64,000 bases of DNA, from contig NZ_WBKF01000003.1 of NCBI RefSeq assembly GCF_008831235.1, positions 248,001 to 312,000 of the forward strand, written 5' to 3'. The notes below the pieces were generated by a model. It was not told the origin of the DNA. It saw nothing but the letters and a program-made list of their open reading frames with translations, and searched no databases. Shown here in pieces: positions 43,823-53,206 of the stretch. The first letter of the stretch is position 1, and every line of letters begins with the position of its first letter. The stretch comes from Pseudoclavibacter sp. CFCC 11306. Lineage in GTDB: Bacteria > Actinomycetota > Actinomycetes > Actinomycetales > Microbacteriaceae. The position numbers and the translations under genes were made by a program.

Positions 43823-43991
43823 GCGCGCGACTGAGTTCTCTGAAAGAGATTCTCCACGAGCACAGACAGTCTCACCGTCGTCCCAGCTCTGCCACAGGTA
43901 CTCGTCCTTCTCCCCTGCTTTTGGTGCGGGCAGTCGTCTTTACAGCAAAAAGCGTCCGAACAGGAGCAACGGAGCAACTCAGAGCAGTAGT

Positions 43992-44068
43992 GTCGAGCAG
44001 GAGCATTCCGCTCAAGTGGGAGCATTGCAGTCACGAAACTTGCTCCTGTGCGATGCATCTGCTCCTGC
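43992..44068. repeat. 77-base partly palindromic element, copy 2
   Basis: Same four blocks and spacing as copy 1. Extra half-motifs lie on both sides: CAGGAGCA at 43961, TGCTCCTGC at 44092 and GCTCCTGC at 44125. The gap between the DUF559 gene and ychF holds no gene. Confidence 0.85.
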
Positions 44069-44174
44069 ACGGCGGAGAGTCTGGGCAAAGATGCTCCTGC
44101 ACAGCTCAGGCGACCGGCCAAAACGCTCCTGCTCGGCAACGCAGACCAGCCCAACGCCTTCGTCCCACACCGGC

Positions 44175-44180
44175 TAGACT
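44175..44180 (+). promoter_or_regulatory. Leaderless promoter -10 box, ychF
   Basis: TAGACT, 8 bases, then GTG at 44189. Confidence 0.5.
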
Positions 44181-44188
44181 TGACCCTC

Positions 44189-45265
44189 GTGGCGCTGACA
44201 ATCGGAATCGTGGGACTGCCCAACGTAGGCAAGTCGACCCTCTTCAATGCACTGACCAAGAACACCGTTCTTGCGGCGAACTACCCGTTCGCGACGATCG
44301 AACCGAACGTGGGCGTGGTCAACCTGCCCGATAAGCGGCTCGACCGCCTCGCCGAGATCTTCCAGAGCGAGAAGCTCGTACCCGCGCCGGTGTCGTTCGT
44401 CGACATCGCCGGCATCGTCAAGGGCGCCAGCGAAGGTGAAGGGCTCGGCAACCAGTTCCTCGCCAACATCCGCGAAGCAGATGCGATCGCCCTCGTGAGC
44501 CGCGGCTTCAGCGACCCCGACGTCGTGCATGTCGACGGCAGCGTCGATGCGAAGCGCGACATCGAGACCATCCTCACCGAGCTCGTGCTCGCCGATCTCC
44601 AGACCCTCGAAAAGGCGATCACGCGCTACGAGAAAGAGGTCAAGGGCAAAAAGATCGACAAGTCAGTGCTCGACGCCGCACTTGCCGCGAAAGCCCACCT
44701 CGACCAGGGTGAACCCCTCTCGACGGCCAAAGACATCGACCTCGACGAGATCAAAGAGCTCGGCCTGCTCACTTCGAAGCCCATCGTCTACGTGTTCAAC
44801 GTCGACGAGGCCGTGCTCACCGATGACGCCAAGCGGGCCGAGCTCGAGGCAGTCGTCGCCCCGGCCAAGGCCATCCTCCTCGACGCCCAGATGGAGAGCG
44901 AGCTCATCGACCTCTCCGCCGAAGAGGCGCACGAGCTGCTGACCACCATCGGCCAGGAAGAGAGCGGCCTCGACCAGCTCGCCCGCATCGGCTTCCAGGC
45001 ACTCGGCCTGCAGACCTATCTGACAGCTGGCCCGAAAGAGGCCCGAGCCTGGACGATCCACCAGGGCTGGACGGCTCCGCAGGCCGCCGGCGTGATCCAC
45101 ACTGACTTCGAAAAGGGCTTCATCAAGGCAGAGATCGTCTCGTTCGACGACCTCGACGCTGCGGGTTCCATGCACGAGGCAAAGGCTGAGGGCAAGGTGC
45201 GCATGGAGGGCAAAGACTACGTCATGCAAGACGGCGACGTGGTCGAGTTCCGCTTCAACGTCTAG
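44189..45265 (+). CDS. ychF: Redox-regulated ATPase YchF (Obg-like)
   Basis: 358 residues. P-loop GLPNVGKSTLFNALT near residue 10. G2/G3 equivalents are NYPFATIEPN and DIAGIVKGASEGEGLGNQFL. The ATP-specific G4 is NVDEA in place of NKxD, as in YchF/Ola1. A coiled-coil arm (about 120-200) and a C-terminal TGS domain (AWTIHQGWTAPQAAGVIHTDFEKGFIKAEI) complete it. Universally conserved, ribosome-associated. GTG start 8 bases after TAGACT; an upstream ATG at 44048 would add residues not found in the family. Confidence 0.95.
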   Translation: MALTIGIVGLPNVGKSTLFNALTKNTVLAANYPFATIEPNVGVVNLPDKRLDRLAEIFQSEKLVPAPVSFVDIAGIVKGASEGEGLGNQFLANIREADAIALVSRGFSDPDVVHVDGSVDAKRDIETILTELVLADLQTLEKAITRYEKEVKGKKIDKSVLDAALAAKAHLDQGEPLSTAKDIDLDEIKELGLLTSKPIVYVFNVDEAVLTDDAKRAELEAVVAPAKAILLDAQMESELIDLSAEEAHELLTTIGQEESGLDQLARIGFQALGLQTYLTAGPKEARAWTIHQGWTAPQAAGVIHTDFEKGFIKAEIVSFDDLDAAGSMHEAKAEGKVRMEGKDYVMQDGDVVEFRFNV

Positions 45266-45379
45266 TCTGCTGCAACGGCGGATGCGCGACTCTGCTCCGC
45301 ATCATCGGCATCAGCCCGCAGAGTGCCGCAGCTTTCCCATACTCCGTACCTGCTGTACCCGGCTCGGGATCTGAGCCCG

Positions 45380-45462
45380 CTGTGCTTGGGTGAGATTGAG
45401 GTGCGTGGAATCGTTCAGGCTCCTGAGGTCCTGAATTCTCTGCGCTTGGGCGAGATATTGAG
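45380..45462 (+). repeat. Two imperfect 21-23-base direct repeats before the aldehyde dehydrogenase gene
   Basis: CTGTGCTTGGGTGAGATTG (45380) and CTGCGCTTGGGCGAGATATT (45440) are exactly 60 bases apart. The intergenic stretch 45266-45602 is visibly AT-richer than the genes and holds no supported gene. It may be regulatory. Confidence 0.55.
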
Positions 45463-45590
45463 ATTCCTGGCTACAACGCCGTCTTCTCTCGCCGTGGTGC
45501 TGGGAGGTCGCTCAGACCGGAGATCAGCCGCCTTCCACGGCAACTCGACGCTTATCTACGAAACTGATTGGCTTCGTTTTGCTACAGCAT

Positions 45591-45596
45591 TAGCCT
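45591..45596 (+). promoter_or_regulatory. Leaderless promoter, aldehyde dehydrogenase
   Basis: TAGCCT with 6 bases before the ATG at 45603. TTGGCT 16 bases upstream (45569) could be its -35. Confidence 0.5.
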
Positions 45597-45602
45597 CGGA
45601 TC

Positions 45603-47084
45603 ATGAGCACAACCGTCCTAACTCCGAGAGTCTCACACGCCGCCACAACTCCAACAGCCCCAATTCCAACAGCCACACCGTCAGACGTCACCGCGGCAGT
45701 CTCAGCCGCACGCGCAGCATTCGAGTCAGGCGCCACCAAGTCTCTGGCCTCCCGCCGACGAAACGTCAGCGCCGTGCGCCGACTGCTCGAAGAGCACCGC
45801 AGCGAATTCGAAGCAGCGCTCTTCGCCGACCTGCACAAAGGCCGCCGCGAAGCCGGAATCACAGAGATCGACGTCACGATCGGAGAGGCCGCACACGCAC
45901 AGAAACACCTGCGCCGCTGGATGGCCCCGAAGTCGGTCAGCGCCGGCCCCCTCATCTGGCCGGCATCAGCCAGGATCGTGCCAGAGCCACTCGGGGTCAT
46001 CCTGGTGATGTCACCGTGGAACTACCCGGTGAACCTCACCCTCGACCCGCTCGTCGGGGTGCTCGCGGCCGGCAACAGCGCAGTGCTCGTGCCAAGCCCC
46101 GACGCGCCGCACACCGCCGAGACAATTGCGCGGCTGATCCCCCAGTACTTCCCCGACGGCGCGGTGCACGTGCTGCTCGGCGCCGTCGACGTCGCCCAGA
46201 ACGCGCTCAAAGAGCGCTTCGACCACATCGTCTTCACCGGCTCGGGTCGCGTCGGCAGAATCGTCATGGAGGCCGCTGCCCAGAACCTCACCCCGGTGAC
46301 GCTCGAGCTCGGCGGCAAGTCGCCGGTCTGGGTCGACGACGACCGGCAGCTCACCGAGGTGACCCGCCGACTGGCCTGGGCGAAGTTCACCAACGCCGGC
46401 CAGACCTGCGTCGCGCCAGACTTTGTGCTGACGACGCCCGATCGCGTGCACCCACTGGTCGCCGCCCTGCGCGAGGCGGTCGCCGACATCTGGGGCGCAG
46501 ACCCCGCCGCAGGCCGCGAATACGGGCACATCGTCTCTGAGCGCCACTTCGATCGACTCGCCGCAATGCTCGAAGAGGGCAACGTCGAGTTCGGCGGGCG
46601 CACCGACCGCGACGATCTCTACATCGAGCCGACCGTTGTGACGTTCCCGAACCTCGACGAGACGGTGATCGGCGACGACGCCCCGTTCCAGCTGCTGCGC
46701 GAAGAGATCTTCGGCCCGATCCTGCCTATTCTGACCGTGTCCTCCAAAGAGGAGGCCGCCCGCGTCATCAACGCCTGGGACAAGCCCCTCGCGCTCTACG
46801 TCTTCGGCGACGCGGCCACACGCGCCTACTTCGCTCAGCACACCTCGGCCGGGGCTCAAGTGAACGGTGCAGCCATCGTGCACGCAGGCATCGGCGCACT
46901 GCCGTTCGGCGGTGTCGGCGCCAGCGGCATGGGCGCCTACCACGGCGTGCACTCGTTCCGCCGGTTCTCGCATCTGAAACCGGTGCTCACCAAACCGCTG
47001 CGTCCCGACACCCTCCGTCTGCTGAATCCGGGCACGAACGATCGTCTGCTCAACCTGGTCGGAAGGCTGCAGCGCCGTGGCTGA
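45603..47084 (+). CDS. Class 3-type aldehyde dehydrogenase
   Basis: 493 residues. NAD(P)-dependent oxidation of fatty or aromatic aldehydes is the family's role. Catalytic Cys is in NAGQTCVAPD and Glu in VTLELGGKSPVW. MSPWNYPVNLTLDPLVGVLAAGNSAVLVPS, FTGSGRVGRIV and LPFGGVGASGMGAYHG fit ALDH3. The first 25 residues are Thr/Pro/Ala-rich and of uncertain value, but the ATG at 45603 has a TAGCCT box 6 bases before it. It is followed by the GNAT gene after 41 bases. Confidence 0.92.
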   Translation: MSTTVLTPRVSHAATTPTAPIPTATPSDVTAAVSAARAAFESGATKSLASRRRNVSAVRRLLEEHRSEFEAALFADLHKGRREAGITEIDVTIGEAAHAQKHLRRWMAPKSVSAGPLIWPASARIVPEPLGVILVMSPWNYPVNLTLDPLVGVLAAGNSAVLVPSPDAPHTAETIARLIPQYFPDGAVHVLLGAVDVAQNALKERFDHIVFTGSGRVGRIVMEAAAQNLTPVTLELGGKSPVWVDDDRQLTEVTRRLAWAKFTNAGQTCVAPDFVLTTPDRVHPLVAALREAVADIWGADPAAGREYGHIVSERHFDRLAAMLEEGNVEFGGRTDRDDLYIEPTVVTFPNLDETVIGDDAPFQLLREEIFGPILPILTVSSKEEAARVINAWDKPLALYVFGDAATRAYFAQHTSAGAQVNGAAIVHAGIGALPFGGVGASGMGAYHGVHSFRRFSHLKPVLTKPLRPDTLRLLNPGTNDRLLNLVGRLQRRG

Positions 47085-47113
47085 GCCGCCACGCGTCTGA
47101 AAGACGGGGTCGG

Positions 47114-47119
47114 TAGACT
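47114..47119 (+). promoter_or_regulatory. Leaderless promoter -10 box, GNAT gene
   Basis: TAGACT, 6 bases, then the ATG at 47126. Confidence 0.6.
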
Positions 47120-47125
47120 TCGGCT

Positions 47126-47707
47126 ATGTCCGCCTCCGTGCAGTCCGCTGCAGCGTCTGCAGTGCGCATTCGGCCGTATTCCTCGGCGGATGCCGCCGCG
47201 ACCCGTGAGGTCTTCTCGCGTGCCGTCAGAATCACCGCCGGTTCGCGCTACACCCCAGAGCAGCGAACAGCCTGGGCGGCAGGCGGCGGCTCTGTGCACC
47301 GCTGGAATGCCGATCGCACGGCGCATCACACGCTGGTCGCGGTCGCAGCCGATTCCGGCGCTGATGACGAGAGTCAGAAGGGGCTCATGACCGTCGCCGA
47401 CCCCGGTGCGGCATCCCCGAGCCCAGTCGAACATGTCGTCGGATACGTCGACTTTCGCGACTCAGGCTACGTCGACCACCTCTTCGTCGACCCCGACCAT
47501 GGCAGGCAGGGCATCGCCACCCGGTTGCTGGCCGCTGCAATCGCGAGCGCCCGGGATCACGGCGCCGTCGAGCTCACCTCTCACGTGAGTCTGGTCGCGA
47601 TTCCGGTCTTCGAGCGGCAGGGGTTCGCCGTCGTGCACTATGAGCAGGTCATGCTGCGCGGGCAGCACTTCGACCGCGCCCTGATGCGCCTCGATCTCAA
47701 GGGCTGA
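47126..47707 (+). CDS. GNAT family N-acetyltransferase
   Basis: 193 residues. An acetyl-CoA-binding motif A is seen in HLFVDPDHGRQGIATRLLAAAIASA, followed by the strand LTSHVSLVAIPVFERQGFAVVHYEQV. The N-terminus IRPYSSADAAATREVFSRAVR is the usual beta1-alpha1. A Ser/Asp-rich loop (about 75-110) interrupts the central sheet. Substrate unknown. Probably a leaderless mRNA. Confidence 0.88.
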   Translation: MSASVQSAAASAVRIRPYSSADAAATREVFSRAVRITAGSRYTPEQRTAWAAGGGSVHRWNADRTAHHTLVAVAADSGADDESQKGLMTVADPGAASPSPVEHVVGYVDFRDSGYVDHLFVDPDHGRQGIATRLLAAAIASARDHGAVELTSHVSLVAIPVFERQGFAVVHYEQVMLRGQHFDRALMRLDLKG

Positions 47708-47827
47708 TCGGCTCGGACACCAGCCAGGCCGACACAGTGAGTCAGGCTTCGCATTCGCATCCGCTCCGTCGTCGCGCCCGCTCTTTCTGCACACATCCGC
47801 ACGCAAACAGATACTGCCGTCGCCAAC

Positions 47828-47866
47828 ATGCGTCGCGACGCATACCCTCTCTGCGCATCCGACGCA
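47828..47866. promoter_or_regulatory. Perfect 16-base palindrome plus degenerate second site upstream of glutamate dehydrogenase
   Basis: ATGCGTCGCGACGCAT (47828-47843) is a perfect palindrome. TGCGCATCCGACGCA (47852-47866) is a related but imperfect copy. They lie about 60-95 bases before a TAGGGT box (47925). A dimeric repressor or activator site is likely; the protein is unknown. Bases 47708-48031 have no other supported gene. Confidence 0.5.
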
Positions 47867-48031
47867 ATGGCCATCTCGGCGATATACGAATCACCGCCTG
47901 ACGCCTCGTGTCCGTGGCAATGGGTAGGGTGATGCATGACCGGAAGCACCGTGGCCTCCGCGTGCTCGCTGTGGCCCGGTGTCAGACTACTGAGTGATTC
48001 AGAACGATTCAGAGTGATCCAGGAGGAACAC

Positions 48032-51000
48032 GTGAACGGCGAAGCCACGACGACCCCCACCCACTTCGACGAAGAGGCGCAGGGCACCGACACCGAAGCG
48101 CGCGACAGCGTGCTCGCCGAGGCTCGAAAGATCCTCACGCAGAGCACGTCTGACGCTCCGACGCTCGACGCCGTGAACGACCTCGCCGATCTGCTCTCCA
48201 GGTACACTCGTGCGCTCGGCGACCAGGATGTGACCTCTATCGGGGGCGCGCTGCTCGCCGAGGTCGTCCAAGACCATCTCGACCTCGCATCCACTCGCGC
48301 CCACGGGGAGTCGCTGGTGCGCTTCACCAGCCCGGCCGCTCCCGATTCAGACGGGCAGCTCAGCGGCGCGCTGCTCATCGTGACGCCAGACAAGCCGTTC
48401 ATCGTCGACTCTGTGCTCGCCGAGCTCGGCCGGCAGCACATCGATGTGCACGCGGTGGTGCACCCGACGTTCGTCGTCACGCGCGACTCCGACGGCCAGG
48501 TCGTGTCGGTGATCAGCCCGCCCACGGCCACCGCCCGCACCGAGTCTTTCGTGCTGCCCCAGCCTGGCCACGAAGTCACCGTCGAATCGTGGGTCTATGT
48601 CAGCACTGAGCTGATCGCGCACGACGACGTGCGGCAGGCCCTCGTTCAGGCGATCGAGAAGGTCATGGCCGATGTGACGCTGGTCAACGACGACTGGCCG
48701 CTCATGCGAGCGCAGGCTCAGCGCATCAGCGCCGAGCTGCGAGCCGCTCCCCCGCTCGGGCTCGAAGAGAGCTCCGCACAGGCCTCGCGATTCCTCGAGT
48801 GGCTCGACGACGACAACTTTACTTTCTTCGGTTATCAGGAGTACGACCTCGTCACCGTCGACGGCAACGACGCTCTGCAGCGGGTCACCGGCACTGGGCT
48901 CGGCCTCTTCCGCCCCCGCGACGGCGCCGTGACCCCGAAGTCGGACACCGCGTCGGCCGCCCCTGCGCCGAAGCCGCTGCTGCGCAAAAACCTCGAGAAG
49001 GCCCGCGAGCGCGATGTGCTCATCATCACCAAGGCCAACTCTCGGTCGACGGTGCACCGCGATGCATTCCTCGACTACATCGGCGTCAAGCGCTTCGACG
49101 CGTTCGGCCGGGTCGACGGCGAGCGCCGCTTTCTCGGCCTGTTCACGCTGACCAGCTACACACAGTCGGTGCTGAGCATCCCGGTCGTCGCCGACAAGGT
49201 GCAGAACGTGCTCGAACGCAGCGGCTTTCGCACCGACAGCCACAACGGCCGCGATGTGCTCGCCCTGCTCGAGACATACCCCCGCGACGAGCTGTTCCAG
49301 GCCGACACAGACACGCTGCGACACAACGTGCTGATTCTGCGGCAGGTCGCCGAGCGGCGGCGCAGCTGGGTGTTCCTTCGCACCGACCCCTATGAGCGGT
49401 TCGTGACGGCACTCGTCTATCTGCCCCGCGACGCGTTCAACACGCAGGTGCGTCTGGGCATCTCAGACCTGCTTCAGCAGACCTATCACGCTGCCTATGT
49501 CGAGCACGAGTCGCGTATGTCCGACTCGGCGCTGGCGCGACTCTACTTCGTCGCACGTCTGAAACCGGGCGAGCTGCTGCCCGATGCCGACATCGATGCT
49601 CTGCACGCGCGCATCATCGGGCTCACCCGCACCTGGCACGATCAGCTCGCCGAGCTGGTGGCGAGCCGCTCGGGCCAGATCGCCGCGGCGTCCGTCGCCC
49701 GACAGCTGCGGCAGGCGTTCCCCGACAGCTATCGCGAGGCCTTCACGCCCGCTGAAGCTCTGGCAGATCTGCCGCATCTGTATGCGGTCGCATCGCCCGA
49801 GTCGGCACTGCCGGGCGCGCTGAACACGTCGCCCGCAGCCGTGACGGCGAAGCCGGCGGATGCTTCGGCCGAGACCTCGCCGACCTCCATCTTCGAGGCC
49901 GAGGGCGTCGTTCGCACACCGGCGCCGAGCGCCATCGCGCATGCCGACCGGCTCTCCCTGCGGCTGTATCGAGACGATGACGGCGAAGCGCACGTGAAAG
50001 TCTTTCACGACGAGCCGATCGCACTGTCAGAGGTGCTGCCGATCTTCACGAACCTCGGTGTCGAGGTCGTCAACGAACACCCATTCGTGGTGCAGACCGG
50101 CCCGGGCCACTCCCCGGTCTACGTGCACGACTACGGGGTGCGCGCAGCTGACACTCTTGACAGCCTCGCGGCCGACTTCGTCGAGGCGTTCGCGGCGGCC
50201 TGGCTGGGCTGGGTCGAGTCCGACCCGCTCGACCGTCTGGTCACCACCACTCGTGCGACCTGGCGTGAGGTCAGTGTACTGCGCGCCTACGTGCGCTACC
50301 TGCGGCAGATCGGGCTCGCCTACTCGACGACGTTCATCGCCAGAACCCTCGTCGACCACGCCGACATCACACTGGCTCTCGTCGAGCTGTTCGAGCAGTC
50401 GTTCGACCCGGCCGTCGGCGGCACGATCGACGAACGCCGCGAACGCGTGCTCGCCATCCAGACCGACATCGAACAGGCGCTGACGAAGATCACCAGCCTC
50501 GACATCGACACGGTGCTGCGCCGGCTCACCGAAGCGGTGATCGCCACGGTGCGCACCAGCGCGTATCAGTTTTCCGCCGACGGATCGCCCAAGCCGCAGA
50601 TCACCTTCAAGATCGAGCCGCGGCGCATCAGCGGCGTGCCTCAGCCGGTGCCGCTCTTCGAGCTCTGGGTCTACTCCCCCGAGGTCGAGGGCGTGCACCT
50701 GCGTTTCGGCCAGGTCGCCCGCGGCGGTCTGCGCTGGTCCGATCGGCGCGAAGACTTTCGCACCGAGGTGCTCGGCCTGGTCAAGGCACAGGTCGTCAAG
50801 AACGCGGTCATCGTGCCTACGGGTGCCAAGGGCGGCTTCTACCCGAAGCGTCTGCCCGACCCGAGCGTCGACCGCGGCGCGTGGATGTCAGCCGGCCAAG
50901 ACGCCTACCGACTGTTCATCAGCGGCATGCTCGACGTCACCGACAACCGCGACCTGGCGGCAGGCACGGTCACGCATCCAGAAGCCGTGGTCGCGTACGA

Positions 51001-53191
51001 CCCCGACGACCCGTATCTGGTCGTCGCCGCAGACAAAGGCACCGCCCGCTTCTCAGACACCGCGAACGAGATCGCCGTCGCCTACGGGTTCTGGCTGCAG
51101 GACGCCTTCGCGTCAGGCGGCTCGCACGGCTACGACCACAAAACCATGGGCATCACCGCCCGCGGAGCCTGGACCTCGGTCGAACGGCACTTCCGCGAGC
51201 TCGGCGTCGACGTGGCGACCGACCCGTTCACCGCGGTCGGCATCGGAGACATGTCTGGCGACGTGTTCGGCAACGGGCTGCTGCGCAGCCACAGCATCCG
51301 TCTTGTCGCAGCGTTCGACCACCGCGACATCTTCCTCGACCCGCAGCCTGACGCCGAGGCGGCCTGGAACGAGCGTCTGCGCCTCTTCGAGAAGCCCGGC
51401 TCGTCGTGGGCCGACTACAGCCCCGAACTGATCAGTGAGGGCGGCGGCGTCTACTCGCGGGCGTCGAAGGCGGTGCCAATCTCGTCTGAGGTCGCCGCGG
51501 CACTGGGGCTCGACCGCGACGGCGAGGCCCCGGCCACGCTCACGCCGAACGAGCTGATCAAGGCGGTGCTGACCGCGCCGACCGATCTGCTCTACAACGG
51601 CGGCATCGGCACATACGTCAAAGCCAGCAGCGAATCAGACGCAGAGATCGGCGACCGGGCCAACGACGCGATCCGCGTCGACGGGCGCGACCTGCGCGTG
51701 CGAGTGGTCGGCGAAGGCGGCAACTTGGGGTTCAGTCAGGCCGGGCGCGTCGAGGCAGCCGAGCATGGCATCCGGCTGAACACCGACGCCATCGACAACT
51801 CGGCCGGCGTCGACACCTCAGACCGCGAAGTGAACCTCAAGATTCTGCTCGCGTCACCGCAGGCCGACGGCCACGTGCTGACCTTCGACGAGCGCAACGA
51901 GCTGCTCTCGTCGATGACCGACGAAGTCGCGCAGCTGGTGCTCACCGACAACTACCGGCAGAACCGCGCACTCGGCCTCGAGCGCGATCGTGGTGAGCTG
52001 ATGCCCTCGTACCAGCGGCTGGTCGCTGCCTGGGAGGCCAGCGGTGTGCTCGATCGCGCCCTCGAGTATCTGCCAGAAGACAGCGAGTTCGATCGACGCA
52101 TCGCCGCCGGTGAGGGCCTCACCTCGCCTGAGCTCGCGATCGTGCTCTCGTACGCCAAGATCACGCTGAAGCATTCGATTCTTGAGTCGAGCGTGCCTGA
52201 CGAACCGTGGACAGACCAGCTGCTGCGCGAGTACTTTCCGCCCGAAGTGGTCACCCGCTACGGCGAGGCGCTCGAACGGCATCCGCTGGCGCGCGAGATC
52301 AAGGCCACGACTCTGGCCAACGACATCGTCGACCACGGTGGCGTGCAGTTCGTGTTCAGCGTGATCGAAGAGACCAGCGACGACCCGGCGCAGGTGGTGC
52401 GGGCATGGGCGGTCATTCGTGAGGCTTTCGAAGTCGACACCGTCTTCGGCGACATCGCGGCCACCGACAACGCCGTCTCGACCGAGACGCAGGACGGCAT
52501 GCTGATCCGCTTCAAACGGGCACTCGGCCGCGGCGTTCGTCTGCTGCTCGAAACGCACAGCGAGCGACTCGACGTGCCGCAGCTGCGCGAGCGGTACGTG
52601 CGGCCGCTGGCCCGACTGCGCAGCGAGCTGCCGGCTCTGCATCACGGTGAGCACGAGCAGCGCACCGAGGCCGGCCTGGTCGATGCCGGGGTGCCGGCCA
52701 CCGTCGCCGAGCGCAGCGCATTCGCTCTCGAAGAGGTGCATCTCATCGGTGTGGTCGACCTGGTCGACGAGGCGCAGGCTTCGCCCTCGTCGGCGGATGC
52801 CGCAGGCGGGTCCGACGCGTCGGATGCGGCACTCGAACACGCGGCAGCAGTCGAGTTCCTGGCGTTGCGCCGGTACCACCTCGAGCAGCTGCTGCAGCTG
52901 GTCAGCCGTCTGCCACGGCACGACCTGTGGCAGACGCTCGCACGCTCGTCGCTGCGCCAAGATGTCTACGGGGTGCTGCGCCAGATCACGGGCAGCGCTC
53001 TGCAGACGGTCGAGGCGTCGCAGCACGGCGACCAGCGTGACACCGCCTCAGCTCGGCTCGATGCGTGGGAGGCGCAGCATGCCGGCACCATCGACCGTGT
53101 GCGGGCGCTGGCGAACCGACTCTCCGAGGCTCCCACCGGAGATGCCTCGCCGCTCGTGGTGGCGCTGCGACTGCTGCGCACCGTGCTGTGA
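48032..53191 (+). CDS. gdh2: NAD-specific glutamate dehydrogenase, large (180-kDa) type
   Basis: 1719 residues, normally a homo-oligomer, catabolising glutamate to 2-oxoglutarate. N-terminal ACT-like regulatory modules (about 70-550) precede the catalytic domain with QVARGGLRWSDRREDFRTEVLGLVKAQVVKNAVIVPTGAKGGF-like sequence (lysine-rich substrate site), VVAADKGTARFSDTANEIA, GDMSGDVFGNGLL and VRVVGEGGNLGFSQAGR. I prefer GTG 48032 because AGGAGG lies five bases upstream; ATG 47936, five bases after TAGGGT, would add 32 residues. Confidence 0.93.
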   Translation: MNGEATTTPTHFDEEAQGTDTEARDSVLAEARKILTQSTSDAPTLDAVNDLADLLSRYTRALGDQDVTSIGGALLAEVVQDHLDLASTRAHGESLVRFTSPAAPDSDGQLSGALLIVTPDKPFIVDSVLAELGRQHIDVHAVVHPTFVVTRDSDGQVVSVISPPTATARTESFVLPQPGHEVTVESWVYVSTELIAHDDVRQALVQAIEKVMADVTLVNDDWPLMRAQAQRISAELRAAPPLGLEESSAQASRFLEWLDDDNFTFFGYQEYDLVTVDGNDALQRVTGTGLGLFRPRDGAVTPKSDTASAAPAPKPLLRKNLEKARERDVLIITKANSRSTVHRDAFLDYIGVKRFDAFGRVDGERRFLGLFTLTSYTQSVLSIPVVADKVQNVLERSGFRTDSHNGRDVLALLETYPRDELFQADTDTLRHNVLILRQVAERRRSWVFLRTDPYERFVTALVYLPRDAFNTQVRLGISDLLQQTYHAAYVEHESRMSDSALARLYFVARLKPGELLPDADIDALHARIIGLTRTWHDQLAELVASRSGQIAAASVARQLRQAFPDSYREAFTPAEALADLPHLYAVASPESALPGALNTSPAAVTAKPADASAETSPTSIFEAEGVVRTPAPSAIAHADRLSLRLYRDDDGEAHVKVFHDEPIALSEVLPIFTNLGVEVVNEHPFVVQTGPGHSPVYVHDYGVRAADTLDSLAADFVEAFAAAWLGWVESDPLDRLVTTTRATWREVSVLRAYVRYLRQIGLAYSTTFIARTLVDHADITLALVELFEQSFDPAVGGTIDERRERVLAIQTDIEQALTKITSLDIDTVLRRLTEAVIATVRTSAYQFSADGSPKPQITFKIEPRRISGVPQPVPLFELWVYSPEVEGVHLRFGQVARGGLRWSDRREDFRTEVLGLVKAQVVKNAVIVPTGAKGGFYPKRLPDPSVDRGAWMSAGQDAYRLFISGMLDVTDNRDLAAGTVTHPEAVVAYDPDDPYLVVAADKGTARFSDTANEIAVAYGFWLQDAFASGGSHGYDHKTMGITARGAWTSVERHFRELGVDVATDPFTAVGIGDMSGDVFGNGLLRSHSIRLVAAFDHRDIFLDPQPDAEAAWNERLRLFEKPGSSWADYSPELISEGGGVYSRASKAVPISSEVAAALGLDRDGEAPATLTPNELIKAVLTAPTDLLYNGGIGTYVKASSESDAEIGDRANDAIRVDGRDLRVRVVGEGGNLGFSQAGRVEAAEHGIRLNTDAIDNSAGVDTSDREVNLKILLASPQADGHVLTFDERNELLSSMTDEVAQLVLTDNYRQNRALGLERDRGELMPSYQRLVAAWEASGVLDRALEYLPEDSEFDRRIAAGEGLTSPELAIVLSYAKITLKHSILESSVPDEPWTDQLLREYFPPEVVTRYGEALERHPLAREIKATTLANDIVDHGGVQFVFSVIEETSDDPAQVVRAWAVIREAFEVDTVFGDIAATDNAVSTETQDGMLIRFKRALGRGVRLLLETHSERLDVPQLRERYVRPLARLRSELPALHHGEHEQRTEAGLVDAGVPATVAERSAFALEEVHLIGVVDLVDEAQASPSSADAAGGSDASDAALEHAAAVEFLALRRYHLEQLLQLVSRLPRHDLWQTLARSSLRQDVYGVLRQITGSALQTVEASQHGDQRDTASARLDAWEAQHAGTIDRVRALANRLSEAPTGDASPLVVALRLLRTVL

Positions 53192-53206
53192 GCCGAGGGG
53201 CCGTGG

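Noticed and set aside
43961-44132. A tRNA or small structured RNA gene
   Set aside because: The repeated CAGGAGCA/TGCTCCTG motifs do not give a cloverleaf or a single stable fold with promoter and terminator.
45323-46540. Open frame starting before the aldehyde dehydrogenase
   Set aside because: Most of it is the dehydrogenase read in another frame. The unique 5' part has atypical codons and no recognisable domain.
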